A DNA stretch of 64,000 nucleotides, taken from Paramecium pentaurelia (lineage: Eukaryota > Ciliophora > Oligohymenophorea > Peniculida > Parameciidae). Below the pieces are notes generated by a model that was not told the DNA's origin, did not search any database, and saw only the letters and a program-made list of their open reading frames with translations. The translations under genes and the position numbers were made by a program. This document shows, one piece after another, positions 49,301 to 62,170 of the stretch. Within the stretch, counting starts at the first letter, position 1, and each line of letters starts with the position of its first letter. The stretch is from NCBI GenBank assembly GCA_905183005.1, contig CAJJDO010000109.1, forward strand, positions 212,671 through 276,670, in the 5' to 3' direction.

Positions 49301-52300
49301 AAGATATTCTATGTGGAAATCTACTAAAGAATGGATTGAATTAACTTAATCGTGGATTGATGGAAAATTTATAGATATAAACACAGATGAGATTAAGGCT
49401 AAAGGAGAATATTATACAAAGATTGTCAATAGATGTTCTAAAGGATTACCAGCTAATTAAGTTTTAGATGAGTTAAAAGAGAAAGTATTTTCATTTAAGG
49501 ATACTATGCCTGTAGTTTTGGCATTAAGAAATAAAAATTTAAAAGATTATCATTGGGTACAAATAAAATAAGAAATTTTGAAATAAGATTTTGAGATCAC
49601 TGAAACATTTACATTAAGAAATTTAATGGATATGAAAGTTGGAATCTATTAAGAATAGATATAAGAAGTAGCTACTTAGGCTACTTAAGAAGCTGTCTTA
49701 GATGCTTAATTTAATGATATTGAATAAAAATGGAAAGCTCTAGAATTTACATGTGTTAATTATAAACCAGAAAATCTAAGGAACAAAGAAGTTTATGTAC
49801 TTACTGATATAGATGAATTATAAACAGCTTTAGATGATTTCTTGGCAAGTTTAAATAATATATTAGGAAGTAGATACTTAAAGATGTTAAGAAAGAGAGC
49901 TGAAAAATTATAGAAGGATGTATTAATTGCTTAGGAAACTTTGGATGATTGGTTACAAGTTTAGAAAAATTGGATTTATTTGGAAAATATATTTGCTAGT
50001 TAAGATATTAAAACAAAATTAAAAGAAGAAAATGCATTATTTGAAAATGTTGATAAATAATTTAAAGCTATTATGAAAAAAACTAATTCATAGAAATAAG
50101 TTCATAGAGCAAGTGGATTATTAGATAAATTTAGAGAATATAAAGAAACATTAAATAGAATTTAAAAAGCATTAGAATCATATTTAGAAGAAAAGAGAAT
50201 GTCATTTCCAAGATTTTATTTCTTATCAAATGATGAACTTTTAGAAATATTAGCTAAATCATAAGATTTTGATGCAATCCAAAGAAATTTAAAGAAATGT
50301 TTTGAAGCTATTTATAGACTTGAATAACCTGAAGAAGGTGCTAGATCAGTAAATGGTATGATTTCACCTGAAGGAGAGAAGATTCCATTTGTTAAAGCTG
50401 TTTCAACAAAAGAAGAAGTTGAAATGTGGTTGATGAAAGTTTAAGATTAAATGATTGAATCATTAAAAAAGAGAATGAAATAAGGAAAAGTAGAGAGTGA
50501 AACCCAAGAAAGAAATCATTGGTTACTTAATCAACCAGCTTAAGTAGTTGCCACTATATCCAATTTGATCTGGACATATGATACAGAATAAGCAATAAAT
50601 AGTATGACAGATGATTCAACTGCTTTATCAAAACATTATAATTTATTATATGAATCATTGAATGGATTGACTGCTTTAGTTAGGGGTACATTAACTCCAC
50701 TTTAGCATAAAGTGATTGTAGCTTTGATTACTTAAGATGTTCATGCTAGAGATATTGTGGATGCATTAACTGATGAAAATGTTAGTGCAATTAGTGAATT
50801 TTCATGGTAATAATAATTAAGATATTATATGGATGAAAATGATTTAATAATTGTGAGATAAGTTAATGCTAAATTAAATTATGGATATGAATATTTAGGA
50901 GCAACAACTAGATTGGTTATTACTAATTTAACAGATAGATGTTGGATGACAATTACTGGAGCATTAAATATTAAATTAGGAGCAGCTCCAGCTGGACCAG
51001 CAGGAACAGGTAAGACAGAATCAACTAAAGATTTGGCTAAAGCTTTGGGAATGTTTTGTGTAGTGTTCAATTGTTCAGATTAAATTGAATATAAAATGAT
51101 GGGTCGTTTATTTAGTGGTTTAGTTTAATAAGGAGCTTGGGCATGTTTGGATGAATTCAATCGTATAGATATTGAAGTGTTAAGTGTTATTGCTTAATAA
51201 TTATTAACTGTAAGATAGGCATTAATAAGAAGAGATTAATAATTTATATTTGTGAATCCAGACAAACCAATAAATTTGAAGGAAGAAGTAGGAGTATTCA
51301 TTACAATGAATCCAGGATATGCTGGTAGAACTGAATTACCAGATAATTTAAAAGTATTATTTAGACCAGTATCTATGATGATTCCTGATTATAAATTAAT
51401 TGCTGAAATTATGCTTTAAGCAGAAGGTTTTGAAGATGCTAAATCTTTGTCTCAAAAGATGACTCAATTATATTAATTGAGTTCTCAATAATTGAGTTAG
51501 TAAGATCATTATGATTTTGGTATGAGAGCAGTCAAATCAGTGTTAGTTATGGCAGGAGCATTAAAAAGAGCAGATATCAATTAACCAGAAGATGCTGTTT
51601 TAATAAGAGCAATGAGAGATAGTAATGTACCAAAGTTTTTAAAAGATGATTTACCCTTATTTTCAGCTTTGATTAGTGACTTGTTTCCTACAGCCATTAT
51701 TAAAGAAGTAGATTATGGAGACTTGTAAAAGTAAATAGAAATATCTTTGGATAAAATGAAATTGTAAAGAGTACCAAATTTAATTACTAAAACCATTTAA
51801 CTTTTTGAAACATTTAATGTAAGATTTGGTGTGATGTTGGTGGGAAATACAAACTCTGGAAAAACTTCATGTTATAAATGTTTAGAAATGACAATGAGTG
51901 ATCTAAGAAAACTTAATCATTAAGATTAAAGATATCAATTAGTTACAAGTTATGTGCTTAATCCTAAGTGTATTTCTATGGGTGAATTATATGGTGAAGT
52001 CAATGTATTTACTTAAGAGTGGTAAGATGGTTTGGCATCTCAAATCATGAGAGAAGCTGCAGCTGATGAAACTATTGAAAAGAAATGGGTAGTGTTTGAT
52101 GGTCCAGTTGATGCTTTATGGATTGAAAACATGAATACAGTGTTAGATGATAATATGATGCTTTGTTTAGCTAATGGTCAACGTATCAAATTAAGAACCT
52201 AAATGAGAATGCTATTTGAAGTATAAGACTTAAGAGTTGCATCACCAGCTACTGTAAGTAGATGTGGTATGGTTTACTTGACATAAGAAGATTTGGGATG

Positions 52301-55300
52301 GCTTCCTTATGTATAATCTTGGGTTGAAACTGAATTCGGTCCCAAAGAGATTCAATTAAATGAAAATGTACATCATGTAGAGATTCTCTAAGCAAATGAA
52401 AGGAAATATTTACTTTCATTATTTGAAGAGTATGTTAACGATGTCATTAATAAAATCAGAAAAACATTTAAGGAAACTATTGGTACTAATGATACTCAGT
52501 AAGTAGTTTCTTTATGCAATTTATTGGAAGCTTTTATTAATGAAAAATATGGATTCAAAGCTTCTATGACTGCAGATTCAAGAAAGCGATTTATTTTATA
52601 TGCTTTCACATTTGGATGCATATGGTCAGTTGGAGCTTCTATTGATGATAGACATCATGAAGACATGAGCGATTTCTTCCGTGATAGATTCCAGAGTATC
52701 ATATTCCCTAATGTTGATTAAGTTTATTCATATTATTTGGATACATCTAATGAATTGTCTTTCAAACATTGGAATGATAAAATTGAAGAATTTGTTTATG
52801 ATCCTACTGAATAGTTTTTTAATATGCTTGTACCAACAGTAGATACTGTTCGATATTCTTACATTATTGAACAGTTGTTATCTATCAATAAAAGAGTATA
52901 TTTGACTGGTCCTACAGGAACTGGCAAGAGTCAAGTTTTAGCTAAATTATTAGTTTAAATATAAGAACCCAGATCTATAGATCCAGTTTATATTATATTT
53001 TCAGCTTAAACCACTTCTATGGTTACATAAATGACTATAGAAAACAAATTAGAAAAAACAAGAAAAGCATTATTAACAGCTAAACCAGGTCGTTAAACTT
53101 GCATATTTATTGATGATGTGAATATGCCTTAATTGGAAGAATATGGAGCTCAACCTCCTATTGAATTACTTAGATTATTAGTAGATAAGGGATTCTTGTA
53201 TGATAGGAAAGAACGTTTTTAGAAATTTATTGAAAATGTTACATTACTTTGTTGCAGTGCTCCTCCTGGTGGTGGTCGTAATCCACTTACACCAAGATTC
53301 ACTAGACATTTTAATATGCTCTCTTTGCCTTAACCTGCATAATCTACTCTATTCAAAATCTTCTTTAGTATTCTTAATGGATTCTTTGGATAAGGATTTA
53401 CTGATCCTGTTAAAAAAATGTCAGATACTATCACAAATGCAACTATTGAAGTTTACATTAGAATTATTAAGGAAAAATTACCCATTCCTTCTAAATTTCA
53501 TTATACTTTTAATTTAAGAGATGTCAGTAAAGTATTCTAAGGTGTATTAATGGTAAAGCCTGGATTAGTTAGAGAAGTAGATTAAGTTACACGTTTATGG
53601 GTACATGAAGTTAGTAGAGTATTTTATGATAGATTGATTAATGATATTGATCGTGAATGGTTCAAAGAATTAGTTGGAGACTTATTAGGAAGATAATTCA
53701 AATCTAGAATCACTAAAGATGATGTTTATGGAGCTAGTAAAGTTCTTTATGGTGATATTTTGAAAATTGATTCGGATAATAGAGATTATGAAGAAATCAA
53801 AGATAATGTCAAGTTAGTTAAGATTTTAGAAGATAAATTAGATGATTTCAATACAGAATACAATTCTAAGACAAGATTAGTATTCTTTGGAGATGCAATT
53901 GATCATATATTGAGAATTTCTAGAATATTGAGATAACCAAGAGGAAATGCAATGTTAATTGGTGTTGGTGGATCAGGAAAATAATCATTAACTAGACTAT
54001 CTGCATTTATGTAGAATCAATAAATATAGTCATTAGAAATAACTAAAAACTTTTCAGTTGATAACTTTTAAGAATTTTTAAAGAAAATATTCTAAATATC
54101 TGGATTATAAGAAAAACCTTTATGCTTTTTATTTACTGATTCATAAATTGTTTATGAAAGTTTCCTTGAAGACATAAATAATATTTTGAATTCAGGAGAA
54201 GTACCAAATATTTGGAAACCTGAAGAAAAGTAGCCATTATTAGAAGAAGTTAAGAAAATAAATGCAAGATTAAAGAGACCTGAAGATCCTGATACTCTTT
54301 ATAAGACATTTGTAGAAAGTGTTAGAAATCAATTACATATTGTATTGTGTATGTCTCCTGTTGGTGATGCACTAAGAGTTAGATGTCGTAAATTCCCAGC
54401 CATGGTTGATTGTTGTACTTTAGATTGGTTTTCAAGTTGGCCAGCAGAAGCATTGGTTTCAGTGGCAACTAAAATTTTATAATAAGAAACAGATTTCCCT
54501 TAAACAGATATACCATAGAAATAATTGATTGATAGTTTAGCATAGATGTGTATGGAAATTCATATATCAGCTAAAGATTGTGCTGATAAATTCGAGGCTG
54601 CACTTAAAAGAAAAGTTTATACTACTCCTAAAAGTTATTTAGATTTAATAGGATTATATTTAACTAGTTTAAAAAGAAAAAGAGAAGAATTGTAATTAAA
54701 ATAAAAGAGACTTTCAGGAGGTTTAGTTAAATTGAAAATGGCTAATGAATAAGTTGCAAGTCTATAAGTGACTCTGACTGATCTCAAACCATAATTAGAG
54801 GAATCTTCAATAAAAGTTTAATAGGCTCTTGAAAAAGTTAATTAAGATTCTTATCTTGCAAGTTAATAGGAACAATTGGTTAAAGCTGAAACTGAAGAAG
54901 TGAATAAGAAAGCTTAGGATGTAAAAATAATAGCTGATGATGCTCAAGCTGATTTAGATGTTGTTATGCCTGAATTAGAAAAAGCATTAAAAGCAGTTGA
55001 TCAAATGGATGAGAATGAAATTAAAATTGTTAGAACATATAACAATCCTCCTTAAGCAGTCGTTATGGTTCTAGAAGCTGTCTTGACATTATTAGGATAA
55101 AATACAAGTTGGGATTCTGCAAAAAAGGCTATGATTGATGTTGGATCATTTGTAAGTTCATTAAAGAATTATCCAAGAGACAATATTTCAGAAAAAACAC
55201 TATTTAATTTGAGAAAAATTATTTCGAGAGAAGACTTTGTCCCTGATTTAATTAGAACAAAAGCTAAACCAGCTGCAGATATGGCATCGTGGTGTTTGGC

Positions 55301-58249
55301 TATGAATACATATGCTATTGTAAGTAAAAAAGTAGAACCAAAAAAGAGAAAGGTGGCTGAAATGATGGCAGTGTTAGATTAAGCAAATAAGGAATTGGCA
55401 ATCAAGGAAGGTGAACTTTAGAAGGTTAAAATGGCTGTTAAGAAATTATAGTAGGAGACTGCAGAAATGGCATAAAAGAAATAAGATCTTGAAAATTTAA
55501 AAGAATTAACTGAAGCTAGATTAGATAGAGCTTAAAAATTAATAAGTCTTACAGCATCTGAAGCTGAGAGATGGGCACGTACAGTAGAAGAATTAGGAAT
55601 TTCTATTATCAATTTAATTGGTGATGTCTTTTTGGCTGCAGCTTCCATTTCATATAATGGACCTTTTACTGGACCTTATAGAAATGAATTGATTAATCAT
55701 TGGACTGAAAAGGTAAGGGAAGCATAAATTCCAGTATCTGAGAAATTCACTTTAGTAGGCACTTTAGGAGATCCATTATAATTGAGAGATTGGACAATTC
55801 ATAAATTACCAAGTGATTCTGTTTCTTAAGAGAATTCTATTCTTGCTACTTAAGGTTATAGATGGCCTTTGATGATTGATCCACAATAATAAGCAAATAA
55901 TTGGATAAAGAGTTCATTTTAAGATCTTAAATTGAAAGTAGTTAAATTTTCAGATCCTAAATTTTAATCTGATATGAGATTATGTATTACAAATGGATAT
56001 CCAATTTTAATTTAAGATATTGAAGAGAATTTGGATCCTTCAATTGAAACTATATTATAGAAATAATACAAAGAGGCAGATGGTCGTGTTTTGATTAAAT
56101 TTGGTGATGGTGATATAGATTTCGATAAAAATTTCAAATTATTTATAACAACAAAGATACCAAATCCAAAATATTTACCAGAAGTATTTATTAAAGTTAC
56201 AGTGATTAATTTTACAGTTACTTTTGAGGGTTTAGAAGAATAATTATTAGCAGATGTGGTTAGATTAGAAAAAGAAGAGATTGAAATTCAAAAGGATGAG
56301 AATGTCATGAAATTAGCTTAATATCGTAAGATGTTGAGTGAATCAGAAGCTATGATCTTAAAACAATTAGCTGAAGCAGATCCAGAGAAAATTTTAGATA
56401 ATGTAGATTTAATTACATCATTATAATCTGCAAAAACTACAAGTGAAGAAAGTAATATAAAAATTGAAGAATCTGTTGTATTAGAAAAAACTATAGAAAG
56501 AGTACGTAATGAATATAGATCAGTAGCAGTAAGAGGTTCAGTATTATATTTTGTAATTAAAGATTTAAATCTTATTGATCCAATGTATTAATACTCCTTA
56601 CAATATGTTTAAGTGATGTTTAATTTGGCTATGAGATAGGCATTACCAGCTGAAGAATTATAATAAAGATTATCAAATTTAATTGATAGTATAACAAAAG
56701 TGATTTTCACTAATGTATGCAGAGGGTTATTTGAGTAGCATAAATTAATTTATTCATTTTTGATTGCAGCTTAAATTAACAGAAAATCAAATAAAATATC
56801 AGATGGTCTTTGGAGTTCATTTTTAAGAGGTGCAGGTGTCATTGAAAAATCTAAATTACCAGCTAATCCTGATAAAGTATTAATTGGAGAATCATCTTGG
56901 GAATTAGCTGCTTATTTGGATCTTAATTTTGAAGTGTTTAGAGGTTTATGTTAACATATATAAAAAAATATGGCTGCATGGAAAACATACATTTAGTCAT
57001 CTGATCCTTTGGTAGTTAAATTAGAAGAACCATATTAAAGCAAATTAGATGAATTTGAAAAAATGATGATTATAAAGATATTTAGAAGTGAAAAAATATT
57101 ATTTGCTCTTTCAAGTTATGTTGAATAAAATATTGGCAGATTTTATTTGGAATCCCCAAATACAACAATGGAAACATTATATAATGATTCGGATGTTTCA
57201 ACCCCAATAATATTTGTATTATCATAGGGTGCAGATCCAACATCATAAATTTTGAAATTTGCAAAGGAAAGAAACTTTGAAGAGAATTTAGCTATTATCT
57301 CGTTGGGATAAGGCTAAGGAAAGATTGCAACTAAATAAATTAATGATGCCACTTAATCAGGAGGTTGGGTTTTATTATAAAATTGTCATCTTGCAAGAAC
57401 ATTTATGCCAGACTTAGAAAAATTAGTAGATGAAATTACAGCCAAAAAATCAACCATTAATCCTAGTTATAGATTGTTCCTCACTTCTATGCCTGCTTCC
57501 TATTTCCCAGTAAGTATATTATAAAATGGAATCAAATTAACAACAGAACCACCTCGAGGTTTGAAAGCTAATTTAAAAAGATCTCTTTAAGATATTTCTA
57601 ATGAATTTTTGGATACAGCATCAAAACCAGAGATTTATCATAAATTGGTTATGGGATTATGTTATTTCCATGCCATTATTTAAGAACGTAAGAAATTTGG
57701 TCCTTTGGGATGGAATATCAAATATGAATTTAATGATAGTGATCTTGAAACTTCAAAGACAGTTATTAAAATGCTTTTAGGTGAAAATGATACTGTACCT
57801 TGGGATGCTATGTTATATGTGAGTGGTAATATCAATTATGGTGGTAGAGTAACTGATGATTGGGATAGAAGATGTTTAATGACTATTTTGAGGAAATTTA
57901 TATGTAATGAAGTATTGGATGATAATTATGTTTTTTGTGAAAATAATACATACAGAATACCTGAGAAAAGTGTAGTTGAAGATTATATTAAATATGTTGA
58001 ATCTTTACCTATGACTGATGATCCTGCAGTTTTTGGCATGCATGAAAATGCCAATATCACATTCTAATTAAGAGAAAGTGATTCAATTTTAGAAACTATC
58101 TTATCTATATAACCAAGAGAAGGTGGAGGATCTTCAGAAAAAACACCTGATTAAATTGTATTAGAGCTTGTTAAAAGTATTTAAGATGATCTCCCTCCTC
58201 TTTTAAGTAAAGAAGAATCTAATAAAGAATTATGGTAAATTAATCCAGA
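46360..58249 (+). CDS. Axonemal dynein heavy chain (single-headed inner-arm type), 5' 94%
   Basis: Reads from MSFFQSQEY for about 3946 codons up to the gap. Two introns near the start (46423-46448, 46536-46559); the rest is one exon of nearly 11.7 kb. The tail is followed by the linker and six AAA units. P-loops: AAA1 GPAGTGKTE near residue 1530, AAA2 GNTNSGKTS near 1812, AAA3 GPTGTGKSQ near 2165, AAA4 GVGGSGKQS near 2518. The stalk coiled coil lies around 2740-3050 with the microtubule-binding tip between its arms. AAA1 also shows ACLDEFNRI (Walker B). Joined to the copy at 60652-62094 the protein is exactly 4199 codons. The length and the AAA1 sequence resemble DNAH1/3/7/12-type inner-arm chains. 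Drives ciliary beating. Confidence 0.92.
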
Positions 58250-58423
58250 NNNNNNNNNNNNNNNNNNNNNNNNNNNNNNNNNNNNNNNNNNNNNNNNNNN
58301 NNNNNNNNNNNNNNNNNNNNNNNNNNNNNNNNNNNNNNNNNNNNNNNNNNNNNNNNNNNNNNNNNNNNNNNNNNNNNNNNNNNNNNNNNNNNNNNNNNNN
58401 NNNNNNNNNNNNNNNNNNNNNNN
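58250..58423. other. Assembly gap, 174 N
   Basis: Run of N inside the dynein gene. The sequence right after it restarts about 1.04 kb upstream in the gene (equivalent to 57207), so the gap joins overlapping pieces instead of spanning unknown DNA. Confidence 0.95.
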
Positions 58424-60306
58424 ATAATATTTGTATTATCATAGGGTGCAGATCCAACATCATAAATTTTGAAATTTGCAAAGGAAAGAAACTTTGAAGA
58501 GAATTTAGCTATTATCTCGTTGGGATAAGGCTAAGGAAAGATTGCAACTAAATAAATTAATGATGCCACTTAATCAGGAGGTTGGGTTTTATTATAAAAT
58601 TGTCATCTTGCAAGAACATTTATGCCAGACTTAGAAAAATTAGTAGATGAAATTACAGCCAAAAAATCAACCATTAATCCTAGTTATAGATTGTTCCTCA
58701 CTTCTATGCCTGCTTCCTATTTCCCAGTAAGTATATTATAAAATGGAATCAAATTAACAACAGAACCACCTCGAGGTTTGAAGGCTAATCTTAAGAGATC
58801 TCTATAAGATATTTCTAATGAATTTTTGGATACAGCAGCAAAACCAGAGATATATCATAAATTGGTTATGGGATTATGTTATTTCCATGCCATTATTTAA
58901 GAACGTAAGAAATTTGGTCCTTTGGGATGGAATATCAAATATGAATTTAATGATAGTGATCTTGAAACTTCAAAGACAGTTATTAAAATGCTTTTAGGTG
59001 AAAATGATACTGTACCTTGGGATGCTATGTTATATGTGAGTGGTAATATCAATTATGGTGGTAGAGTAACTGATGATTGGGATAGAAGATGTTTAATGAC
59101 TATTTTGAGGAAATTTATATGTAATGAAGTATTGGATGATAATTATGTTTTTTGTGAAAATAATACATACAGAATACCTGAGAAAAGTGTAGTTGAAGAT
59201 TATATTAAATATGTTGAATCTTTACCTATGACTGATGATCCTGCAGTTTTTGGTATGCATGAAAATGCCAATATCACATTCTAATAAAGAGAAAGTGACT
59301 CAATTTTAGAAACTATCCTATCTATATAACCAAGGGAAGGTGGTGGATCATCAGAAAAAACACCTGATTAAATTGTATTAGAGCTTGTTAAAAGTATTTA
59401 AGATGATCTCCCTCCTCTTTTAAGTAAAGAAGAATCTAATAAAGAATTATGGTAAATTAATCCAGAGAAAAATCTTATTCCATCATTATCTACAGTTCTA
59501 TTATAAGAATTAGAACGTTTTAACATTTTACTTTCAACTATGGCTAGAACATTATAAGGATTGGCTTAAGCTATTGAAGGTATAGTTGTAATGAGTTAAG
59601 AATTGGATAGTATGTATTATTCACTTATGAATAATGAAGTTCCAAAAGTTTGGAATAAAGTGGGATATTTATCATTAAAAGGTTTGGCATCTTGGATTAG
59701 AGACTTAAAAGAAAGAGTGAAATTTATGTCAGAATGGCTTATTACAGGTGGGCCTAATAGTTTTTGGATATCAGGATTCTTTTATCCTTAAGGATTTTTA
59801 ACTGGTGTTCTATAAACTCATGCTCGTAAGACAGCTATAGCTATTGATAATCTTGTCTTTTCATTTAAGGTATAAGAATTTGAAAAAGAATAATGCTCAA
59901 TCAAACCAGTGGATGGTGTTTTTATTTATGGGTTATTTTTGGAAGGAGCATAATGGAAGAAAAAATGTCTGGCCGATCTTAATTTTGTAATATTTCATCA
60001 TTAATATATAGGGTCAAATGAGTGTGCTTATGCCAGTGATTCATTTCTTACCTTTACAATAGGACAAATATTAATAGAGATCTGATAATTATAGGTATTA
60101 TTTATGATTAAAACATTAGTTGTCCTGTTTATAAAACATAAACAAGAGCTGGTGTCTTATCCACTACAGGATAAAGTACAAATTATGTTTTAGCTGTGGT
60201 AATTATTTATATATATATATAATTTTAGGATTTACCTACATTGGATTAACCTCCTGATTATTGGACATTAAGAGGAACAGCACTTATTTGTGCACTAAAA
60301 GAATGA
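58424..60306 (+). pseudogene. Dynein heavy chain 3' end, diverged second copy
   Basis: Corresponds to first-copy positions from 57207 on (offset 1217, no indel) and continues to the TGA at 60304. Introns: 59987-60011, 60095-60119, 60199-60228. Against the first and third copies it has clusters of substitutions that are mostly synonymous (for example around 58783-58860 and 59252-59352), separated by identical stretches. The C-terminus (CPVYKTQTRAGVLSTTGQST, RGTALICALKE) is intact. It lacks a start only because of the join. It is likely an allele or a whole-genome-duplication paralog. Confidence 0.8.
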
Positions 60307-60382
60307 TTGATAATTGAATAAGATAACTTTAGGTTTATTTATTATTAAAATAACTCGAACAATAAGTAAAATCAAAATTTTA

Positions 60383-60650
60383 TCAAAGTGGCAAGATAGC
60401 CTTATTTTCTTACTTCTTCTAAGATTTTTCGTTTGCCTTCTTTTCTTAAACTATAACTCTCTTTCCTAATTACCATTGACCCTTCTCATGAGAATTATTT
60501 GGATATATTATTATTCCCTATCCATGCATCAATCCCTTCTTCCACATACCTTTATAAATCTTTCCATCTGGATAATAGTATTCTCCATATCCATCTCTTA
60601 CATTATTCACATAATTTCCTATATATTTCTTTCCTCCTGGCCATATAAAT
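60383..60650 (-). pseudogene. MORN-repeat protein, C-terminal fragment (second copy)
   Basis: Same sequence as 62171-62438 of the complete MORN gene, ending at the single N at 60651. It carries the last two MORN repeats and the basic tail. It is a fragment by assembly, like the dynein copy beside it. Confidence 0.8.
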
Positions 60651-60651
60651 N
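60651..60651. other. Single-N assembly join
   Basis: One N joins the MORN fragment to a third copy of dynein sequence that restarts at the position equivalent to 57647. Confidence 0.9.
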
Positions 60652-62094
60652 GGTTATGGGATTATGTTATTTCCATGCCATTATTTAAGAACGTAAGAAA
60701 TTTGGTCCTTTGGGATGGAATATCAAATATGAATTTAATGATAGTGATCTTGAAACTTCAAAGACAGTTATTAAAATGCTTTTAGGTGAAAATGATACTG
60801 TACCTTGGGATGCTATGTTATATGTGAGTGGTAATATCAATTATGGTGGTAGAGTAACTGATGATTGGGATAGAAGATGTTTAATGACTATTTTGAGGAA
60901 ATTTATATGTAATGAAGTATTGGATGATAATTATGTTTTTTGTGAAAATAATACATACAGAATACCTGAGAAAAGTGTAGTTGAAGATTATATTAAATAT
61001 GTTGAATCTTTACCTATGACTGATGATCCTGCAGTTTTTGGCATGCATGAAAATGCCAATATCACATTCTAATTAAGAGAAAGTGATTCAATTTTAGAAA
61101 CTATCTTATCTATATAACCAAGAGAAGGTGGAGGATCTTCAGAAAAAACACCTGATTAAATTGTATTAGAGCTTGTTAAAAGTATTTAAGATGATCTCCC
61201 TCCTCTTTTAAGTAAAGAAGAATCTAATAAAGAATTATGGTAAATTAATCCAGAGAAAAATCTTATTCCATCATTATCTACAGTTCTATTATAAGAATTA
61301 GAACGTTTTAACATTTTACTTTCAACTATGGCTAGAACATTATAAGGATTGGCTTAAGCTATTGAAGGTATAGTGGTAATGAGTTAAGAATTGGATAGTA
61401 TGTATTATTCACTTATGAATAATGAAGTTCCAAAAGTTTGGAATAAAGTGGGATATTTATCATTAAAAGGTTTGGCATCTTGGATTAGAGACTTAAAAGA
61501 AAGAGTGAAATTTATGTCAGAATGGCTTATTACAGGTGGGCCTAATAGTTTTTGGATATCAGGATTCTTTTATCCTTAAGGATTTTTAACTGGTGTTCTA
61601 TAAACTCATGCTCGTAAGACAGCTATAGCTATTGATAATCTTGTCTTTTCATTTAAGGTATAAGAATTTGAAAAAGAATAATGCTCAATCAAACCAGTGG
61701 ATGGTGTTTTTATTTATGGGTTATTTTTGGAAGGAGCATAATGGAAGAAAAAATGTCTGGCCGATCTTAATTTTGTAATATTTCATCATTAATATATAGG
61801 GTCAAATGAGTGTGCTTATGCCAGTGATTCATTTCTTACCTTTACAATAGGACAAATATTAATAGAGATCTGATAATTATAGGTATTATTTATGATTAAA
61901 ACATTAGTTGTCCTGTTTATAAAACATAAACAAGAGCTGGTGTCTTATCCACTACAGGATAAAGTACAAATTATGTTTTAGCTGTGGTAATTATTTATAT
62001 ATATATATAATTTTAGGATTTACCTACATTGGATTAACCTCCTGATTATTGGACATTAAGAGGAACAGCACTTATTTGTGCACTAAAAGAATGA
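60652..62094 (+). CDS. Dynein heavy chain 3' end, third copy (true end of the 46360 gene)
   Basis: Matches the first copy from 57647 onward at offset 3005, including the bases at which the second copy differs (for example GGCATGCATG near 61038 and the TTAAGAG near 61072). It runs past the gap position to the TGA at 62092. Introns: 61775-61799, 61883-61907, 61987-62016. It encodes the last AAA unit and the C-terminal cap. Joining at the shared bases gives 12600 coding bases, exactly 4200 codons with the stop. Confidence 0.88.
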
Positions 62095-62170
62095 TTGATA
62101 ATTGAATAAGATAACTTTAGGTTTATTTATTATTAAAATAACTCGAACAATAAGTAAAATCAAAATTTTA

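Noticed and set aside
58230..58481. Minus-strand ORF running through the N gap
   Set aside because: It consists of unknown bases and antisense dynein; no real gene.
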